From Stomorhina lunata (lineage: Eukaryota > Arthropoda > Insecta > Diptera > Rhiniidae): 64,000 bases of DNA. Position numbers and translations under genes: made by a program. Below the pieces are notes generated by a model. That model was given only the letters and a program-made list of their open reading frames with translations. It was not told where the DNA came from and did not search any database. The stretch's first letter is position 1, and the number at the start of each line of letters is the position of its first letter. The stretch is from contig OW121743.1 in assembly GCA_933228675.1 (NCBI GenBank), positions 54,500,903 to 54,564,902 on the forward strand. The letters are read 5' to 3'. Shown piece by piece: positions 24,407 through 35,110 of the stretch.

Positions 24407-25587
24407 TTCGGCTTATAAATATTTTTAGCCCCGCAGCCATAACAAAAAACAGTCCGAGGTTCCATACAGTCTACGAAACTATGTCCAATTTTATCGCAGT
24501 TCCAGCATGAACCGTTTTTAATCACAAGACAAACTTCACTTCTAATATCTTCTAATTTTTCAACTGGTTCGTTGACCTGATCAGCGATTTCCGACACATG
24601 TGATTTTTGGATGGAACGTTTACCCGGTATTGTTGAAAAATCATTAACAAACTTTTCATATCGCCTAACAGCACGTCTTAATTCAGCTATGCGATTTATT
24701 TCGAGGTGTAAAATTTCATGCCGAACCTCGGGTCTTAAATTCCGTTGTAATGTCTCGCATAGGTCATGTTCAGTGTATGGTGACTTAAGTTTGTCGCAGA
24801 GCACCATAACAGCGTCATAAAATTCATCGAAAGTCTCGTTATGTTTCTGTTTGCGTCTTAGAATGTCATCTTTAATGTCAAAGTCTGTTGTAAAGTCTTT
24901 GTACTGTTTCTTTAAAGCGTCGCAAAGGTATTTCCAGTCCATAAAGTCCACAGTTCTATGGTACCTCCAATACCAAGTCAGAGCTTTACCCTCAAAAAGA
25001 ATATGAGCATGCTCACACAAAATGTCAAAGTCTCCTCCAAGATTCGCACTAGTTAAAGTATTGACCCTATATATAAATTCTTCAACATTAATGTCTGCAG
25101 AATTGCCAGAAAAGCGAATTCTCCAATTTTTGATGATATTTAGAAATCTTTCAGAATTTCGATCAAATTCTCTAAAATCTTGGTCATTACGTCTGTTGCT
25201 GTACTGTCTGTCATTACCTTGTCCTGAAGCTATACTTCTATGGTCATCTTCCATTCGATTTCTATTCGTTGGTTCCGTTCGAATTTGTTGTCTGTTCTGT
25301 ATATCCGGTGATTGATTTAATACTGATAAATGACGTAAACTTTGTTCTATCATGTGTGTGATTTCGTCCCGAAATCCACTCATGGATTCCTCAACGATTC
25401 TTCGGACACGTCCATCTTCCGCCATCTCACGTTCCGTAGCTACTCGTCGAGCTTGTTGCCGAGTATATGGCCTAGTTGTTGGCCTTGGTATATCACCACC
25501 AGCTGCTTCATCTACGGTTATTGTTGTATTAGCCGCTTCCTGTTCTGTCTGAACAGGTATATTTTCCAAACTCCGAGTTAAAGGCAT
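24325..25587 (-). CDS. gag: Gag structural protein
   Basis: 420 codons from an ATG at 25587 to a TAA at 24325. This is the first ATG of the open frame after the leader. Residues about 154-318 form a retrotransposon Gag capsid-like domain, with the typical 'F.G...V.EF', 'L.G.AL.WY' and 'R...E....F...' pattern. Residues 361-374 are a canonical CCHC zinc knuckle (C361, C364, H369, C374) for RNA binding. A second Cys cluster follows (C382, C385, C395, C398) in which the histidine position is not His, so it is non-canonical. The N-terminus (about 1-150) is polar and Arg/Glu-rich, probably disordered. Gag would form the virus-like particle in the cytoplasm. The 3' end carries the slippery site that leads ribosomes into pol. 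Confidence 0.95.
   Translation of the reverse strand: MPLTRSLENIPVQTEQEAANTTITVDEAAGGDIPRPTTRPYTRQQARRVATEREMAEDGRVRRIVEESMSGFRDEITHMIEQSLRHLSVLNQSPDIQNRQQIRTEPTNRNRMEDDHRSIASGQGNDRQYSNRRNDQDFREFDRNSERFLNIIKNWRIRFSGNSADINVEEFIYRVNTLTSANLGGDFDILCEHAHILFEGKALTWYWRYHRTVDFMDWKYLCDALKKQYKDFTTDFDIKDDILRRKQKHNETFDEFYDAVMVLCDKLKSPYTEHDLCETLQRNLRPEVRHEILHLEINRIAELRRAVRRYEKFVNDFSTIPGKRSIQKSHVSEIADQVNEPVEKLEDIRSEVCLVIKNGSCWNCDKIGHSFVDCMEPRTVFCYGCGAKNIYKPNCPTCLSKQGNEKRDVRTTKNGHPKTH
24338..24382 (-). promoter_or_regulatory. Programmed -1 ribosomal frameshift signal
   Basis: On the minus strand the heptamer GGGAAAC (24382-24376) lies in the gag frame as G GGA AAC, the X XXY YYZ form. After an 8-nt spacer (24375-24368) comes a perfect 9-bp stem, GGATGTCCG (24367-24359) with CGGACATCC (24346-24338), around a 12-nt loop. 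The pol frame is exactly -1 to gag across this overlap. GGGAAAC is a slippery heptamer known from several retroviral gag-pro junctions. The geometry suits a stem-loop-stimulated shift; a pseudoknot partner was not evident. Confidence 0.9.
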
Positions 25588-26338
25588 TATTGGTATAGTG
25601 ATGTATGTAAGTCCAAAAGTTAACGGTAGTTAATGTTGAATGACAGAGCCGATGTCAACAGAAGAATATATTTAAATAATCAGAAGCACAAATTATCACA
25701 CTAACTACTCGGTGAAGCAAGAGGTAGGGTGCATAAAATAACTAAATTAAATCAAATAAAAAATTTAAACAAAAATATATAATATCGTAAGTAACCACAA
25801 ACTAAAAGATAAAAAGATGACTCACTAATAGTGGTATCATTTGACAAGCGCCAAAAGAATAAGATCCAAACTATTAGTGGGTACAAAAGACTGAAAGGTA
25901 GGGTATGAATCTCCATTGCAGGAAAGTATCGATCATCAACCAATATCTTTAACTCCACACAAATGGAAAATTCAAACAAGAAAAACTGATTTTGAAGCAG
26001 AAGTTAGCCAAACGAAAGAGATAGGGAGAGAAAAGAGAGGAGGAGAAAGAATCGAGCGAGCATTTTATCGAATCCATCCAGTAAAACTTCTCTAGCTCGA
26101 ACCCAAACCCTGATAACTAATGATAGACTAAATGTAGAACCGGGAATTGATTACCACAATCATTAGTAATTAATTAAGTCCACAGACCCAAATAGTCAAA
26201 CCAAAAGTCAAATGAAAGAAAGAAATTAAAACAAGAGAAAAACAAAAACTAAGTTAGTCATCACACGATAAGGATTCCGAGGCCCTCAGCATCTAGATCA
26301 CGATTGCACTATATATGTTTGAAACTTACGAAGCTGAG
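25588..26338 (-). other. 5' leader of the retrotransposon
   Basis: About 750 bp of purine-rich leader between the primer binding site and the gag ATG, with AGAGAAAAGAGAGGAGGAGAAAG-like text on the plus strand near 26021. It probably includes the packaging signal. A 75-codon frame at 25752-25979 has no known domain. Confidence 0.6.
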
Positions 26339-26356
26339 GCCCCACGTTGGGCGCCA
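26339..26356 (-). promoter_or_regulatory. Primer binding site, tRNA-Lys type
   Basis: On the element's strand this reads TGGCGCCCAACGTGGGGC, complementary over 18 nt to the 3' end (with CCA) of fly lysine tRNA as I remember it. It lies 9 nt after the end of the 5' LTR, somewhat farther than the 0-5 nt common elsewhere. Confidence 0.85.
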
Positions 26357-26365
26357 AAAAATCTC

Positions 26366-28555
26366 TGTAACGATTCTTTGAGGAGTTGATATACCTTTTT
26401 TGGGAACGATGCTACCTATTAATATCGGCCGTGCTCGTCGGATGGGGGGGTTGTGTAATTTTTCCCAAACTAAAATCCCTAAATGATTAGAAACGTCACA
26501 AAAATTTTACTTTAGGTAGCTATAAAAAAGAAAATGACCAATACAAAGCTTACAAAAGAAAAGATAATATAGTAGTGGTTACCGATTGTATAGCTTAAGG
26601 TGTCATTCGCTAAACAATGCCCGTGCCCGCCCTCCATGCTGACTAAGGGTTAATATTTACTAGTCAGCCCAATATTAAACGAAAAAAAAAAAAAAAAAAA
26701 AAAAAAAAACTAACAAACTTTATGCACCCCCATACTCTACTTCACCTTTCGTAATCAAAAATAAATTTTAACATTTCATTTTTAAAACATTATAACAATT
26801 ATATTTTTATTAAAAAAAAATTAAGGTTAATAAAAAATCTATAAAATTTAAGTTATAACTATATTAAATTATAATATAGAAGTTAAAGTTTAATTAACAA
26901 CAAAAAATATCAATATGTTGAGAAATTATAATGAAGATTTTATTTTCATTCAATTTGAAAATGGAAAAACTATAGTGGCAATTTTTATTACCAAAATATA
27001 ATTATATTTATGTAGTATCTTAGTGTGAATGTAGAATGTATTTTAAATTCGCAATATGAATCACCCTAATGACACAAAAGTATCTAAAAACATCTTAAAG
27101 GTTTTAGCAACATATGTTGCTGAAACATTAGTAATATACAAACAAAATTATTTTTTTCTATGTTTCTAATTTATATGTATTCATGTTGCGAAATTTAAAA
27201 ATAAAAATATATGAGTGTAAATGAATGTATACGGCGAAACTAAAACGTAAATCAAAACAAATCACTTACCTCTGCTCATGTCCAACGATGTCGCCAGGCC
27301 TGATGACAGATGTTGCGCAGCAGTAGTAGATTTAATATATTGAGCGAATGTTGAGAACAATTTTAAATTTTGTTTAAAATGTATATAAATACATTTGTTA
27401 TTGTTTTGATTTTTCTATTAAAATGTATCTATTGGTGATTTAAATGTTTTTGTTTAGTATTCTCTAAATGTTAGGGTGTCCCATTAGGAAAGTTTATTGT
27501 TATGAAGTGTATTTAGAATTTGAAATGAATATTGAATATGAGTGTAAATTATGTTTGAATCATGTTTATGAATGAAAACGTAACCAATATAATTAGGATG
27601 ACCAAATAAATTTATAGGTTTATAAAGACCCGAATAAAATTTATAAAAAAAAAATTAAATAAAATTTAACCGAATATTTAAATGAAATTAATTTCAATTT
27701 ACGTTAAATTAAGAAAAATAACTTGATATATATAAATTTAAGTTAAAATAAATTAATATTTAGTTACTAATTAAATTATTTGAAAAATTAGGTTTTTAAA
27801 TAGGAATAGTTGGTAGTTTTCTGATGAATCGATTTTTATAGCAACTGATGAACCAATTTTTGATTAATTAAATAGATTTCATCTAAACTTTCAAAATATT
27901 GGAAATAGAAATTATAATGCGGTTTTGTGGTCTATAAGGGAACCAACTGGTTACCCTGACCACACCAAATTGTCGACACAAAGGGCTCTCTGTTATGATA
28001 CACACAATTGCAATTATAGTAATTGTTTTAAAAATATTATTGGTGGTCACTCCAATGATTAAATAAATGTAACCAGATTTAACCACACAGAATCACACAA
28101 AATAATCGATATCCAAGAAAATCTTTATCGAATATACATATAAGTATCTTGAATCTTGTAAGCAATAATGATGATGCAAAATTGAACTTAATTTATTTCC
28201 TAATAAAAAAAAAAAAAAAAAATGATTTTTAAAAGAAATTATTTATAAATAACCATTAATTGGATCTTACCAATGTTTCTTCAAATGCACTAAACCTATC
28301 CCAAGGGAATTATTGCACAAAATATTTAATTTATTTAAATATCTTTTAAAATTTAAATTTGTGAACTTTTTCGTTCAAGAAAATTTTTCAAATGTAATAC
28401 AAAATTTTCATATACAAAATTCTATTAAATCATAGCCAACCAAAAATATAAATTTTGAATTTTGAAAAACTTTAAATTTACAAACAGCCAAGAAAAAATG
28501 TTAGTAATTTTAAAAAATTTCAAAAATTCCAAAATAGGCAAAGGTCACCATCACA
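26366..28555 (-). repeat. 5' LTR of the gypsy-like element
   Basis: About 2190 bp and, by reading, identical to the 3' LTR apart from an A-run of 18 instead of 17 near 28205. As the 5' LTR it should hold the promoter. On the minus strand, AGAG/GTAAGTGAT at 27274-27262 is a near-consensus splice donor downstream of a relatively GC-rich block, so a spliced leader or subgenomic RNA is possible. Core promoter elements could not be placed with confidence. Confidence 0.95.
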
Positions 28556-28717
28556 TCTTCTATACTTTTCAATATTCAATCAATCAATATTCTGACGCCA
28601 AATTTCTAACGTAACCTGTCTCTAGCTCCCATATAAGACTAAATGATGGAAATTGCTTAAATATATGTCTTAAAATATGTTTGTGGTGATGACAAAATTA
28701 GGCAAATATCATATAGT
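28556..28717 (-). repeat. R1 fragment right of the retrotransposon
   Basis: After the TCTT duplication, about 28600-28710 matches part of R1. Read on the minus strand, the order 'gatatttgcctaattttgtcatca...acaaacat', 'ttccatcatttagtcttatatgggagctag' aligns with 4446-4540. It ends at the insertion point of the TIR element that begins at 28718. Confidence 0.7.
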
Positions 28718-29943
28718 CAGGGGTGTCATAGAAACCAAGTCAGTTTTTAAATTTCTCGGTTTTGAAAACCAATACCAGTTATATTTGGTGTCATGAAACC
28801 AAGTCGGTTTTGTTATTATTGGTTTTAAATCAAACAAAATGTTTGTTCCCGTACTTTAACGAAACAACCCAAACTTACTCAAACGTGTTCCCGTACAAAT
28901 TTTTCAATACAAATTGTTGTTTTTTGAGCAATTTCTGACAAATTTCGGACTGTTTTGGGTAGTTTCGTTAGAGTACGGGAACAAACATAAAATGTTCGAA
29001 TCAATTGTTTATTATTTCATTTGAAATTTTTTTGAAACATCAAAAATCAAATAAAAAATAAAATAAAAATTATTAAAGAAAATTATTTGAAGAAAAATTT
29101 TCAGTTTTTTGCGATGTTTGTGGTATAGGTACAGAGAAAGCGCTATTTGGACAACTGAAGCTTGTATACCCCAACATCATGAAATCACAGAATTGCGGAC
29201 TGGAAAAAATGTAATCTACCTACACCATGAAAAGGACGATTGTCACTTACATGCGATATTCATTAGATTGCAAACAAATATGTTGATATGCATTTGCTTC
29301 GCATTACCTCCACACAAAGAATATTCTAGCCTTACAATTTTCCCCATTTCTCGAATTTTTTATGTTTGTCGATACGGTTCATTGATTCCAAAGACAAAAA
29401 GTACCAAAACTTGTTTTTATCTTATTACTTGATAAAAAATGCTATTTAAACTTTTCAATCATCTCTTTTTATTTCAAAGTTAAAGCTAAAAAGTACCAAA
29501 AATATTTTTTCTCTTTTTTTCCCCTTTTTTTTGAAAAGTACTTACCACTTGTACTGTTATTTTTTATTATTTTTGTAACTGATCCAAACTCGATTTCAAT
29601 TTTGGTTCTATTGTTTTTAGTTTGGGAATTATTCCCTTTTTTATCCCCCACAATTCCAAGTTTTCAGAAATCTGTTCTTAGTGGATCTTTAAATCTAAAA
29701 AGGCACCAGTTAGCCAGTAACGCCTTTGTTTTAAATTGATAGACCAATTTTGAAATGAAATCTGTTAACTGTAAGTTGCTTGGTTTATTTCCAATACTAA
29801 ACCAATAATATTATTTTCTGTGACACATAAAACCAATAGAAAATCTAGCTCGAACATTAATATTGGAATTCATGAAACCAATTTAATTTTTTTTGTCGTT
29901 TTCAAAACCAATACCAATGAAATTGGTTTCTATGACACCCCTG
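28718..29943 (+). mobile_element. TIR element family M1, complete non-autonomous copy
   Basis: Perfect terminal inverted repeats of about 21 bp, starting CAGGGGTGTCATAGAAACCA and ending with its reverse complement. AGT flanks both sides (28715-28717 and 29944-29946), a possible 3-bp target duplication. The body is 1.2 kb without a transposase. Subterminal copies of the GGTTTTGAAAACCAATACC/ATTGGT motifs recur inside. The CAGGGGTGTCA end resembles hAT termini, but no 8-bp duplication is present, so the superfamily is left open. A truncated inverted relative is at 6469-7480. It interrupts a LINE endonuclease fragment on its right side. Confidence 0.85.
28841..28986. mobile_element. Nested 146-bp MITE
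   Basis: Inverted ends of about 30 bp, GTTTGTTCCCGTACTTTAAC on the left and a right end that matches it in reverse complement with one or two mismatches. It is absent from the related element at 6469-7480, where the uninterrupted sequence reads AAACAAAATGTTCGAATC. An imperfect 7-bp duplication (ACAAAAT/ATAAAAT) flanks it. The empty relative makes this a well-supported insertion. Confidence 0.85.
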
Positions 29944-30083
29944 AGTTTTCCAGTTTCGTATACCGTGCGTACGTTCCATGTTGCAAACTTTACACTTTCT
30001 TTCATGTCTATAGTAGTCCGATTTCTTTGTATAGAATTGGTTATATTCATCAGGATGTTCTTGCATAGATTAGGCACCTCCAA
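29940..30083 (-). pseudogene. LINE endonuclease start, truncated
   Basis: On the minus strand the frame contains KFATWNVRTVYETGKL, the hallmark beginning of the AP-endonuclase domain in insect non-LTR retrotransposons. It is cut directly after this motif by the TIR element ending at 29943, and what follows on the far side is not endonuclease. The piece upstream (to about 30310) is more GC-balanced and could be the LINE's 5' region. It is a non-functional remnant. Confidence 0.7.
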
Positions 30084-30320
30084 GATCCTTATGCCAGCTG
30101 CCGTAGCAGGTTGATTTCTCGCTTGATTACCCCTTTAAGTAGTATATTCTGTAATGTTGTTTCTTTTTTTGCTTAAAACATCGTTAGTGCTAAGTCGATG
30201 GATGATGAGTCTCAAGACAAGAGCCACATGTGTAAAGCGAGCCGTTCGATCCGAGACAGACGCCCGCGTGTAGCCGCAACTAACATGTTGAACAGACGCT
30301 ACATTTTCGTACTTTTCCAA
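30084..30320 (-). other. Possible 5' region of the LINE fragment
   Basis: Higher-complexity sequence upstream of the endonuclease motif on the same strand, with a 61-codon frame (30135-30320) lacking a recognised domain. The assignment rests on adjacency only. Confidence 0.3.
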
Positions 30321-31195
30321 GTAAAATTATCTTAGACCCTTATACCAAATACGTCGGAATGGCTCCAATCGCTTCTTCTTAATAATATTGTATTTTGTTC
30401 ATAGTCGGTAATAAATATAGGTTCCCGATATACAATTGTATAGGCAGTAACTGCCTGAGTGTTACTTCTCTTAAAAAAAAATAAAAGTGCAGGCAAAAAG
30501 CTTTCAATTCTATTAATTTTAAGAGAAACTCCAATTATGTCTAAATTATCTCTAAATGATAAATGTTAATCTTAAAGAAACTTTTATATTATAAAATGTT
30601 AGTATTTAGTTCATTTAAATGTTCGTGGAAATGTGAGAAAACCATATTAAAAGTTTCCTAATAACGCCTTTAAAGATCACACTTTTGTTTTCCCAAAGAA
30701 AAACTAAATCAACACTTATCATGAATGTTCATAATACAAACATGTAACTTTATTAAAACAACATAATTGTGAATTAGTTACTGAAACAACAAAGAAATTG
30801 CAAAAAAAAAACTACAGAAATATTTACAAAAATAGCAAAACTACAAGAGCAATGAAATCAAAACACACTCTACTTCAAATCCTCAAATAGCAGAAAGTAC
30901 AAAATCATAAAAATGAAACGCAAAATATTTCAACCACGTTCCAAAAGCAACACAGGGGCAGGCAAACCGGCTCTGGTTTTTTGCGCACTATCACCAACGT
31001 CAGGGGCAAATGAAGAAGAGCTTTTCATAATGAGACGCAAGAAGAAAAGAAATGGAAAAACATGAAGTACCAACAATTTTTCACATAAGCATTTTATTAA
31101 AAGCAACTACGAGAGCAACATTATCTGTTTATTTATCTATGTAGCCAACATTCATAACAAAAAGACACAACAATATAATAGCGATCATCATTAAC
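30321..31195. other. Unassigned AT-rich DNA
   Basis: No gene or repeat family was recognised. Confidence 0.35.
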
Positions 31196-31320
31196 GCAAA
31201 CGTAATAAACATAACAACAACAACAGCAGCAGCAACAGCATTAAAATGAATCATGAATGTAAGAAAAACTATCAACAACAACGTCGAAAAGCTAAAGCAA
31301 CAGCAGCAACTTTTTGAAGA
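31196..31320. repeat. CAA/CAG-type triplet-rich tract
   Basis: Interrupted AACAACAACAACAGCAGCAGCAACAGC and further CAACAACAACG/CAGCAGCAAC runs. Such tracts are common in fly introns, untranslated regions and coding DNA. Short frames on both strands here (31253-31459 plus, 31129-31524 minus) follow the triplet bias and show no domain. Confidence 0.6.
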
Positions 31321-31861
31321 AATGTCCATCCATCCATACGAAAACAAAAGCTCACTTTTACACAAACAACCGACCGGCATGAAAATTGCCAAGAAAATTT
31401 TGAGTAGCAAAAAGACACTAGAAAAACTAAACATCAACATTGGACGGTTGAATGGATAAAAACTCTCTCGGCCACAATATGGACGAAGAAAGCTACAACG
31501 ACAACAAATCTGGCCGAAGACCAATGATGACGAAGTTGTGAATTGAGTGTAGAGTGAAGCACAGTGGAGTAAATTATGGTAGATACTAAGATCAACAGGA
31601 ATTTCCTACATGGATGATACTTGTAGAGGTACATAGGGAGTGTCAATCGCTTTCTTTTCAGAATCGATTGAGATTAGAGAGAAATACAAATCGTTAAATT
31701 CTCGACCCATAATTTCTTTAGACGTTAAAATTTGGGGATGACATGTCTAACCAGCATTTGTTTAACTGCATATAATTTGACCTTTTATTAAGCGACCGCT
31801 GGAATGGTTAACATTGGAAACGCTATATGAAGACTAACTAACCTTTGGTATCTACAAAAGG
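31321..31861. other. Unassigned DNA
   Basis: Moderate complexity with no supported gene. Confidence 0.3.
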
Positions 31862-32345
31862 TGGAGCCGACGAGGATATTGAATCGAGAATAAGGTAAAA
31901 TCTGCATTTGGAAATTTGAACAAATGAACTACAAACTGAGTTTCAAATATACAACTCGAATGTCAAGTCCATTCTGTATTAAGACTGCGAAACTTGGAAA
32001 TGCATAAATGCCATCGAAAAGCGCTTGAAACCCTTTGCAAACAAATGCTTACGGCAAATCCTTAATGTATGGTGGCCGAAACGCGTAAGAAATGAAGATC
32101 TGCCTAACTTCTGTAGAGGTATGTCAACGGAAATGGCGACGGATAGTCCACACACTTCGAAGGCCAAGTACTAACATTGCTCGACAAGCGCTTCGTTGAA
32201 ATCCACAGGAAGTCGGCCATCTTATTGGTGCGGAGTTGCAAGCAGCAAGCTAATCTGGAATGCCCAACATCTCGCAATAGAATGCGATATAAAAGGATGG
32301 TTGAGGCCCTATGCTCCACTGAGAGTCAAGGATGACAGAAGAACT
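31862..32345 (+). pseudogene. Decayed LINE 3' end (C-terminal tail after reverse transcriptase)
   Basis: Conceptual reading on the plus strand, with several frameshifts and stops, gives a run of motifs known from the C-terminal part of insect non-LTR elements. In order these are GADEDIESRI, SAFGNLNK, LEMHK...KALET.CKQ, a NIARQALR.NPQE-like stretch, and a VEALCSTES end near 32325. Intact relatives have this block after the reverse transcriptase. It is an old, non-functional remnant. The clade was not resolved. Confidence 0.7.
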
Positions 32346-33549
32346 TAAATTTCTATCTTTTCCACAGTCTAAATTGAAATATAAGACGAATCTCCATGAT
32401 ACACAACTTGTTGCCTTTAGTTTTGACAAAAACGGCTTTGGATTTATAAAAAAAGGTCTGTTTCTTTACTTTGTTGTTGAGTTCGGACAAACGGAAGTAA
32501 ATTAGGAGTTACGTACTTACGAAATTCCCCTGACATTCCAATCGGAACAACTAACACTTCTCTCAGACAATGAGCTTTTATATCCGGCTCCGAACGGCAA
32601 ATGCATTAGTTAGATAAGTTTTTCAAAGCCTAATACTCAATAACCAGTAGCTAGCTGAGTTATGAGGTGAACCGCTTTGTTTTGAAAATTAATTTTTTTC
32701 AGTGTCTGGAAGGGGATCGAAATTGGTACCACTTTTAAGGTACAAGGCCAATACACACGGCATGTGGCTGCGGTCGGTCGTAGTATTGCCAGTACATAAA
32801 ATGTGCGTTTGTTTACAAAAATATTCATATACAATAATATTTGAGTAGGATATAATTAAATCTGACAGCACTGAAAAAATCTACCGCGCGGAAAAGTATT
32901 TGACAAATCAAAAAACTGCTGATTGCCGCCTTCAGACGCTTGCCGCGTGCCTTGGTCTTCTACCTTTATGCTAGGCAGATGACTAACCTGCTATACCACG
33001 GCGGTTCCCAAACTACATAGTAAAAAAATGTAGATTGGCCCTAATAGACCTATCACTTAGCTGTAGGATTAGACTGTGTTGGGTTTTGGGTCATTGATGG
33101 CAAGGAAGTTGCTGACGAAGCTGCCATACACTGCTCGAGCCAAGACTTGAGACTAAAAGTGAAATAAATGGGTATCAAGTCTTTGATCTGCAAGGAAACC
33201 ACGAGGACTTGAAGTAGCTTCCTTAAATGAATCTATTTCGCGAACATTTATGTTCGATAAATCATACACATCATGCAGAAAAGATTCTCCCATAAGAAGA
33301 GCCCTTAGATTTGTAAAAACGGGGCAGCGACAAATTGTGGCTGTCTCTTCCTCATCGATGCATTACAAAAACGCAGTGCCTGTGAGGGTTGAAATCAAGT
33401 TGCGAAGTCGGTGGTTGTTTCAGTGTACCAAGTGTTCTTTTTAAATTAGAACCAGCCCTCAGGGTATAACCCCTACTTATGCTATTCATTGTGTTGAAAC
33501 TAGGAAAATAGATTGTGGGAAGGAGGATAAAGGGAGTAATGTTTGTGGA
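32346..33549. other. Unassigned DNA with a possible tRNA-like patch
   Basis: No gene supported. On the minus strand about 32950-33012 reads GCCGTGGTATAGCAGGTTAG followed by an arm CTGCCT/AGGTAG around a 7-nt loop, reminiscent of the 5' half of a tRNA. No B-box (GGTTCGA) follows, so at most it is a SINE remnant. Confidence 0.3.
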
Positions 33550-33960
33550 CATTAGATTTGTGTTTTTCTGTTGCTCAAGAATGTTTCGGGAACGAGACCC
33601 CTGATTTCGTAATAACACAATCTGAAGTAGTAACGATAGTTCAGTGTGACATATCGCACATTGTGACGGTGCTCCAGTGAATCAATAGAGTTGGATACCC
33701 AGCTGCCAACGCTGAGCACCTTCGCCCTCTTGTGCATGCGGTCGAAAAGCTCCAAAATATACTTTGAAGCCGTGGCCCATACATAAGAGTTGTATTCCAT
33801 TTTCGGTCTGATATATTTGGTGGTGATCTTCAGAAGATCAGTTGGAGTATTCTCTAATACCGTTCTAAAAAACCGAGGCACTTGAATGCTTCTTTTGACA
33901 ATTGAAAAATGTGTCTAGGCCAACGAACATCACATCAAATTCTCATGCCCAGAACATCAA
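33550..33960 (-). pseudogene. Decayed Jockey-type LINE reverse transcriptase C-terminus
   Basis: The frame at 33552-33881 contains TKYIRPKMEYNSYVWA, LELFDRMHKRA, VSNSIDSLEHRHNVRYVTL and YRYYFRLC..EIRGLVPE. This is the order found downstream of the reverse transcriptase active site in Jockey-like elements. It ends at a stop, and the adjacent frame (33352-33618) may continue the decayed tail. No catalytic region is present. Confidence 0.75.
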
Positions 33961-35110
33961 GAACATCCGATTTCTGAATATTTAAGTCGTCTAAACATTT
34001 TAAAATTTATATCTATAGCAAATATCAAATTTCCCTTTTCTACCCCACTGTCCTACTAAATACCAAAAGAAAATCTAGAAGTAACCAAGAATGTAAGTAT
34101 GGGTATATTTTATGAAAACGGCCGCCAAAACAAGTCATGGCTTTTCGCTAGGCAAAATGCACACAACATTAACCCAACAACATTATCGTCGTCGCCGTCA
34201 TGCACTTGTTGTAGTTAGTCGTCGTAGTGCCGAATGATATCCAATGGAACCTCCATCCACTACTTCCATACAATCAAACTCACACAAACTAAAAGTATCT
34301 ACAACTTATTCGTTCATACAATTCAGCTGGATCATTTTGAAAATTTAGTCGCCGAATTACTTTCAAACCGAACGAATGAATGGGTCGCTAACGTCGTTAT
34401 TGTCGTGTAAATTTAAAAATTGTAGTTTTTATTATTTAAAAGAAGAAAAGAATAAAAAATTCTTATATAAAGAAAATAATAAAAAAGAATAAAGTAATTG
34501 TATTCTTTACAATTTAAAAACGAGTGAGTTCGTTAAAAAAAAAATAAAAGAAGTATCTACAAGAATTATTAGCAACCTAAGAAATGGAAGAAAGAAAAAA
34601 ATAATTAAACAGAATTTTAACAAACAAATGCGAAAATATTATAAACGTTAATAAATTCTCGTGCATGAAATAGTTAAAGTTGTTTTGTTCCTGTTTTCTT
34701 TTGCAACGCGAAATTCTTTTATTGTGTTTGTTATGAGATACAAGATCTTTTGGATTTTTACCCTGTGTTGGAAAAGAGAGATGGACAAGTGATAATGATA
34801 TTTACAAACATAGAGCAAATGTTTATGCCAAACGTGAGGGGAATTGTGAAATAGATTTTCGTGTTTAGATTAAAAGGAAACAACACTGTTCTAATTCAGA
34901 TGTTTATTAATCATTATTGTCAAGAAAATGGGGTGAAACTTCCGACAGTCTCAAGGAATATTAGTAAAAAATTTCCCATACTATCCACCATTATCGCCAA
35001 GCTACGCAAAGAAGTGTTGCGAAAACCTACAGCTATGAAGTAGGAAACTATATAGTATGACATAATTATGACCCATTCTTGGTCTCAAAACCTTTAATAC
35101 TTAAAGAGTT
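33961..35110. other. Unassigned, relatively complex DNA (possible host non-coding sequence)
   Basis: About 34120-34420 is the least AT-biased non-element stretch of the window, with GTCGTCGCCGTC and CGAACGAATGAATG text. No long frame exists. A 60-codon frame at 34861-35043 has no known domain. This could be a host regulatory or untranslated exon, which the sequence alone cannot show. Confidence 0.3.

Larger units (their letters stand above)
18758..28555 (-). mobile_element. Full-length Ty3/gypsy LTR retrotransposon (Osvaldo/Ulysses-like)
   Basis: A 9.8-kb element read on the minus strand in the order 5' LTR (26366-28555), primer binding site, leader, gag, pol, 3' LTR (18758-20946). It is flanked by a TCTT duplication. 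Both reading frames are open and all pol catalytic motifs are visible. The two LTRs look identical except for one A-run, so insertion is recent and the copy may be competent. There is no env frame: pol stops 61 bp before the 3' LTR. Unusually long LTRs and a lysine-tRNA primer site recall the Osvaldo/Ulysses lineage of fly gypsy elements. That placement is inference and needs an RT phylogeny. Confidence 0.95.

Noticed and set aside
21467..25581. Plus-strand frames opposite gag and pol
   Set aside because: They are shadows of the minus-strand polyprotein genes.
31129..31524. 131-codon hydrophobic minus-strand frame
   Set aside because: It is the antisense of a CAA/CAG-rich tract, which automatically yields Val/Cys/Leu-rich text.
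32950..33012. tRNA gene on the minus strand
   Set aside because: The 5' half resembles a tRNA, but there is no T-arm B-box or acceptor pairing; at best it is a SINE remnant.
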